Source: Chitinophaga pinensis | GTDB taxonomy: Bacteria > Bacteroidota > Bacteroidia > Flavobacteriales > Flavobacteriaceae | Length of the DNA stretch: 7,496 nucleotides | Assembly: GCA_943324925.2 (NCBI GenBank) | Contig: CALPNL020000096.1 | Coordinates: 1 to 7,496, forward strand | Direction of reading: 5' to 3' | Part shown: piece after piece, positions 7,094 through 7,496 of the stretch | Layout of the letters: each line of letters begins with the position of its first letter | Numbering within the stretch: the stretch's first letter is position 1 | Notes under the pieces: model-generated | What the model was told of the DNA's origin: nothing | The model's database searches: none | The model's input: the letters and a program-made list of their open reading frames with translations, nothing else | Made by a program: the position numbers and the translations under genes

Positions 7094-7101
7094 TAACTTT
7101 G
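7094..7101 (+). promoter_or_regulatory. candidate promoter -7 element for ytxJ
   Basis: TAACTTTG is an exact match to TAnnTTTG, 25 bases before the ytxJ ATG. No TTG is seen 17-23 bases upstream. It shares the 156-base divergent region (6971-7126) with the bestrophin promoter. Confidence 0.5.
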
Positions 7102-7126
7102 CAAATTGACAATTTATGAATTTACT

Positions 7127-7496
7127 ATGAGTATTTTTAATTCCATTTTTGGGGAGCCAAAGCCAAATTCTAATTCATCTAATATCAACTGGACTCCATT
7201 GGAGAATTTTGGGCAAATAGAAGAAATTATTATACTGTCTGAACAAAAGTCTGTTATTATTTTCAAGCACAGTACGCGTTGTAGTATTAGTAGAATGGCA
7301 TTGAAGAATTTTGAAAGTGAGTACGATTTAGGGGAAAAGGTAACAGCTTACTTCCTAGATTTAATTTCTTTTAGGGAGGTGTCCAATGCTATCGCCACTC
7401 GTTTTAATGTAGTTCACCAATCCCCACAATTACTGCTAATTGTAGGAGGAAAGTCGGTTTATGATGTTTCTCACAGTTCTATAGACGCCCAAGAAT
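7127..7496 (+). CDS. ytxJ: bacillithiol system redox-active protein YtxJ (3' end outside the window)
   Basis: An open frame of 123 codons from ATG 7127 runs off the right edge with no stop. It encodes a small cytoplasmic thioredoxin-fold protein of the YtxJ (DUF2847) family, proposed to act with bacillithiol as a monothiol bacilliredoxin-like reductant. The active-site region is KHSTRCSIS (47-55), a single cysteine (Cys52) placed as in a glutaredoxin/bacilliredoxin but without the second cysteine of CxxC. FLDLISFREVSNAIATRF (77-94) is the conserved middle segment. HQSPQLLLI (97-105) carries the cis-proline loop (Pro100), and GGKSVYDVSHSSI (107-119) ends the fold. Family members are about 110-135 residues, so only a few codons are probably missing. 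The out-of-frame ATG at 7116 leads only to a four-codon frame. The redox role is family knowledge and is not tested by this sequence. Confidence 0.9.
   Translation, partial: MSIFNSIFGEPKPNSNSSNINWTPLENFGQIEEIIILSEQKSVIIFKHSTRCSISRMALKNFESEYDLGEKVTAYFLDLISFREVSNAIATRFNVVHQSPQLLLIVGGKSVYDVSHSSIDAQE

Noticed and set aside
1..7496. Search for mobile elements, CRISPR arrays, tRNAs, defence genes or transferred islands
   Set aside because: No transposase, integrase, spaced direct repeats or tRNA-like fold was seen, and base use looks uniform apart from the structured rnpB RNA.

Overview
The window looks like an ordinary stretch of chromosome from a member of the Bacteroidota, most likely a Flavobacterium-like organism. 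The support is strongly AT-rich DNA, A-rich leaders without Shine-Dalgarno sequences, several close matches to the Bacteroidota promoter -7 element TAnnTTTG, and protein types typical of that group (an M1 peptidase with a secretion signal, an AguA/AguB pair, and a YtxJ-like bacillithiol-linked protein). The genus is inferred, not proven.

Layout from left to right. Bases 1 to about 140 are the 3' end of the RNase P RNA gene (rnpB, + strand), a non-coding gene cut by the window edge. Converging on it, and overlapping its last bases, is a minus-strand pair: a LacX-type aldose 1-epimerase (TTG start at 1544), then a RimJ/RimL-type GNAT acetyltransferase 8 bases downstream. A divergent intergenic region (1545-1697) leads to a large secreted M1 metallopeptidase on the + strand (1698-3971). 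A strong stem-loop with A and T flanks (3988-4022) separates it from the next minus-strand operon and probably terminates both. That operon is aguB (N-carbamoylputrescine amidase, best start at 5952) followed by aguA (agmatine deiminase), joined by a one-base TAATG overlap. Next is a minus-strand bestrophin-family channel (6107-6970) with the clearest promoter in the window. Diverging from it is ytxJ (from 7127), cut by the right edge after 123 codons.

How the genes work together. Only aguB-aguA is a clear pathway unit: AguA turns agmatine into N-carbamoylputrescine and AguB turns that into putrescine, feeding polyamine synthesis. The epimerase-acetyltransferase pair looks co-transcribed, but the sequence shows no functional link. 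The other genes (RNA processing, periplasmic proteolysis, anion flux, thiol redox) look like unrelated housekeeping neighbours.

I found no mobile element, CRISPR array, tRNA, phage gene or defence system, and no convincing undescribed system. The points most worth a second look are the overlap between the rnpB 3' end and the acetyltransferase stop, the C-terminal DUF3471-like domain on the peptidase, and two start-site decisions involving TTG codons.
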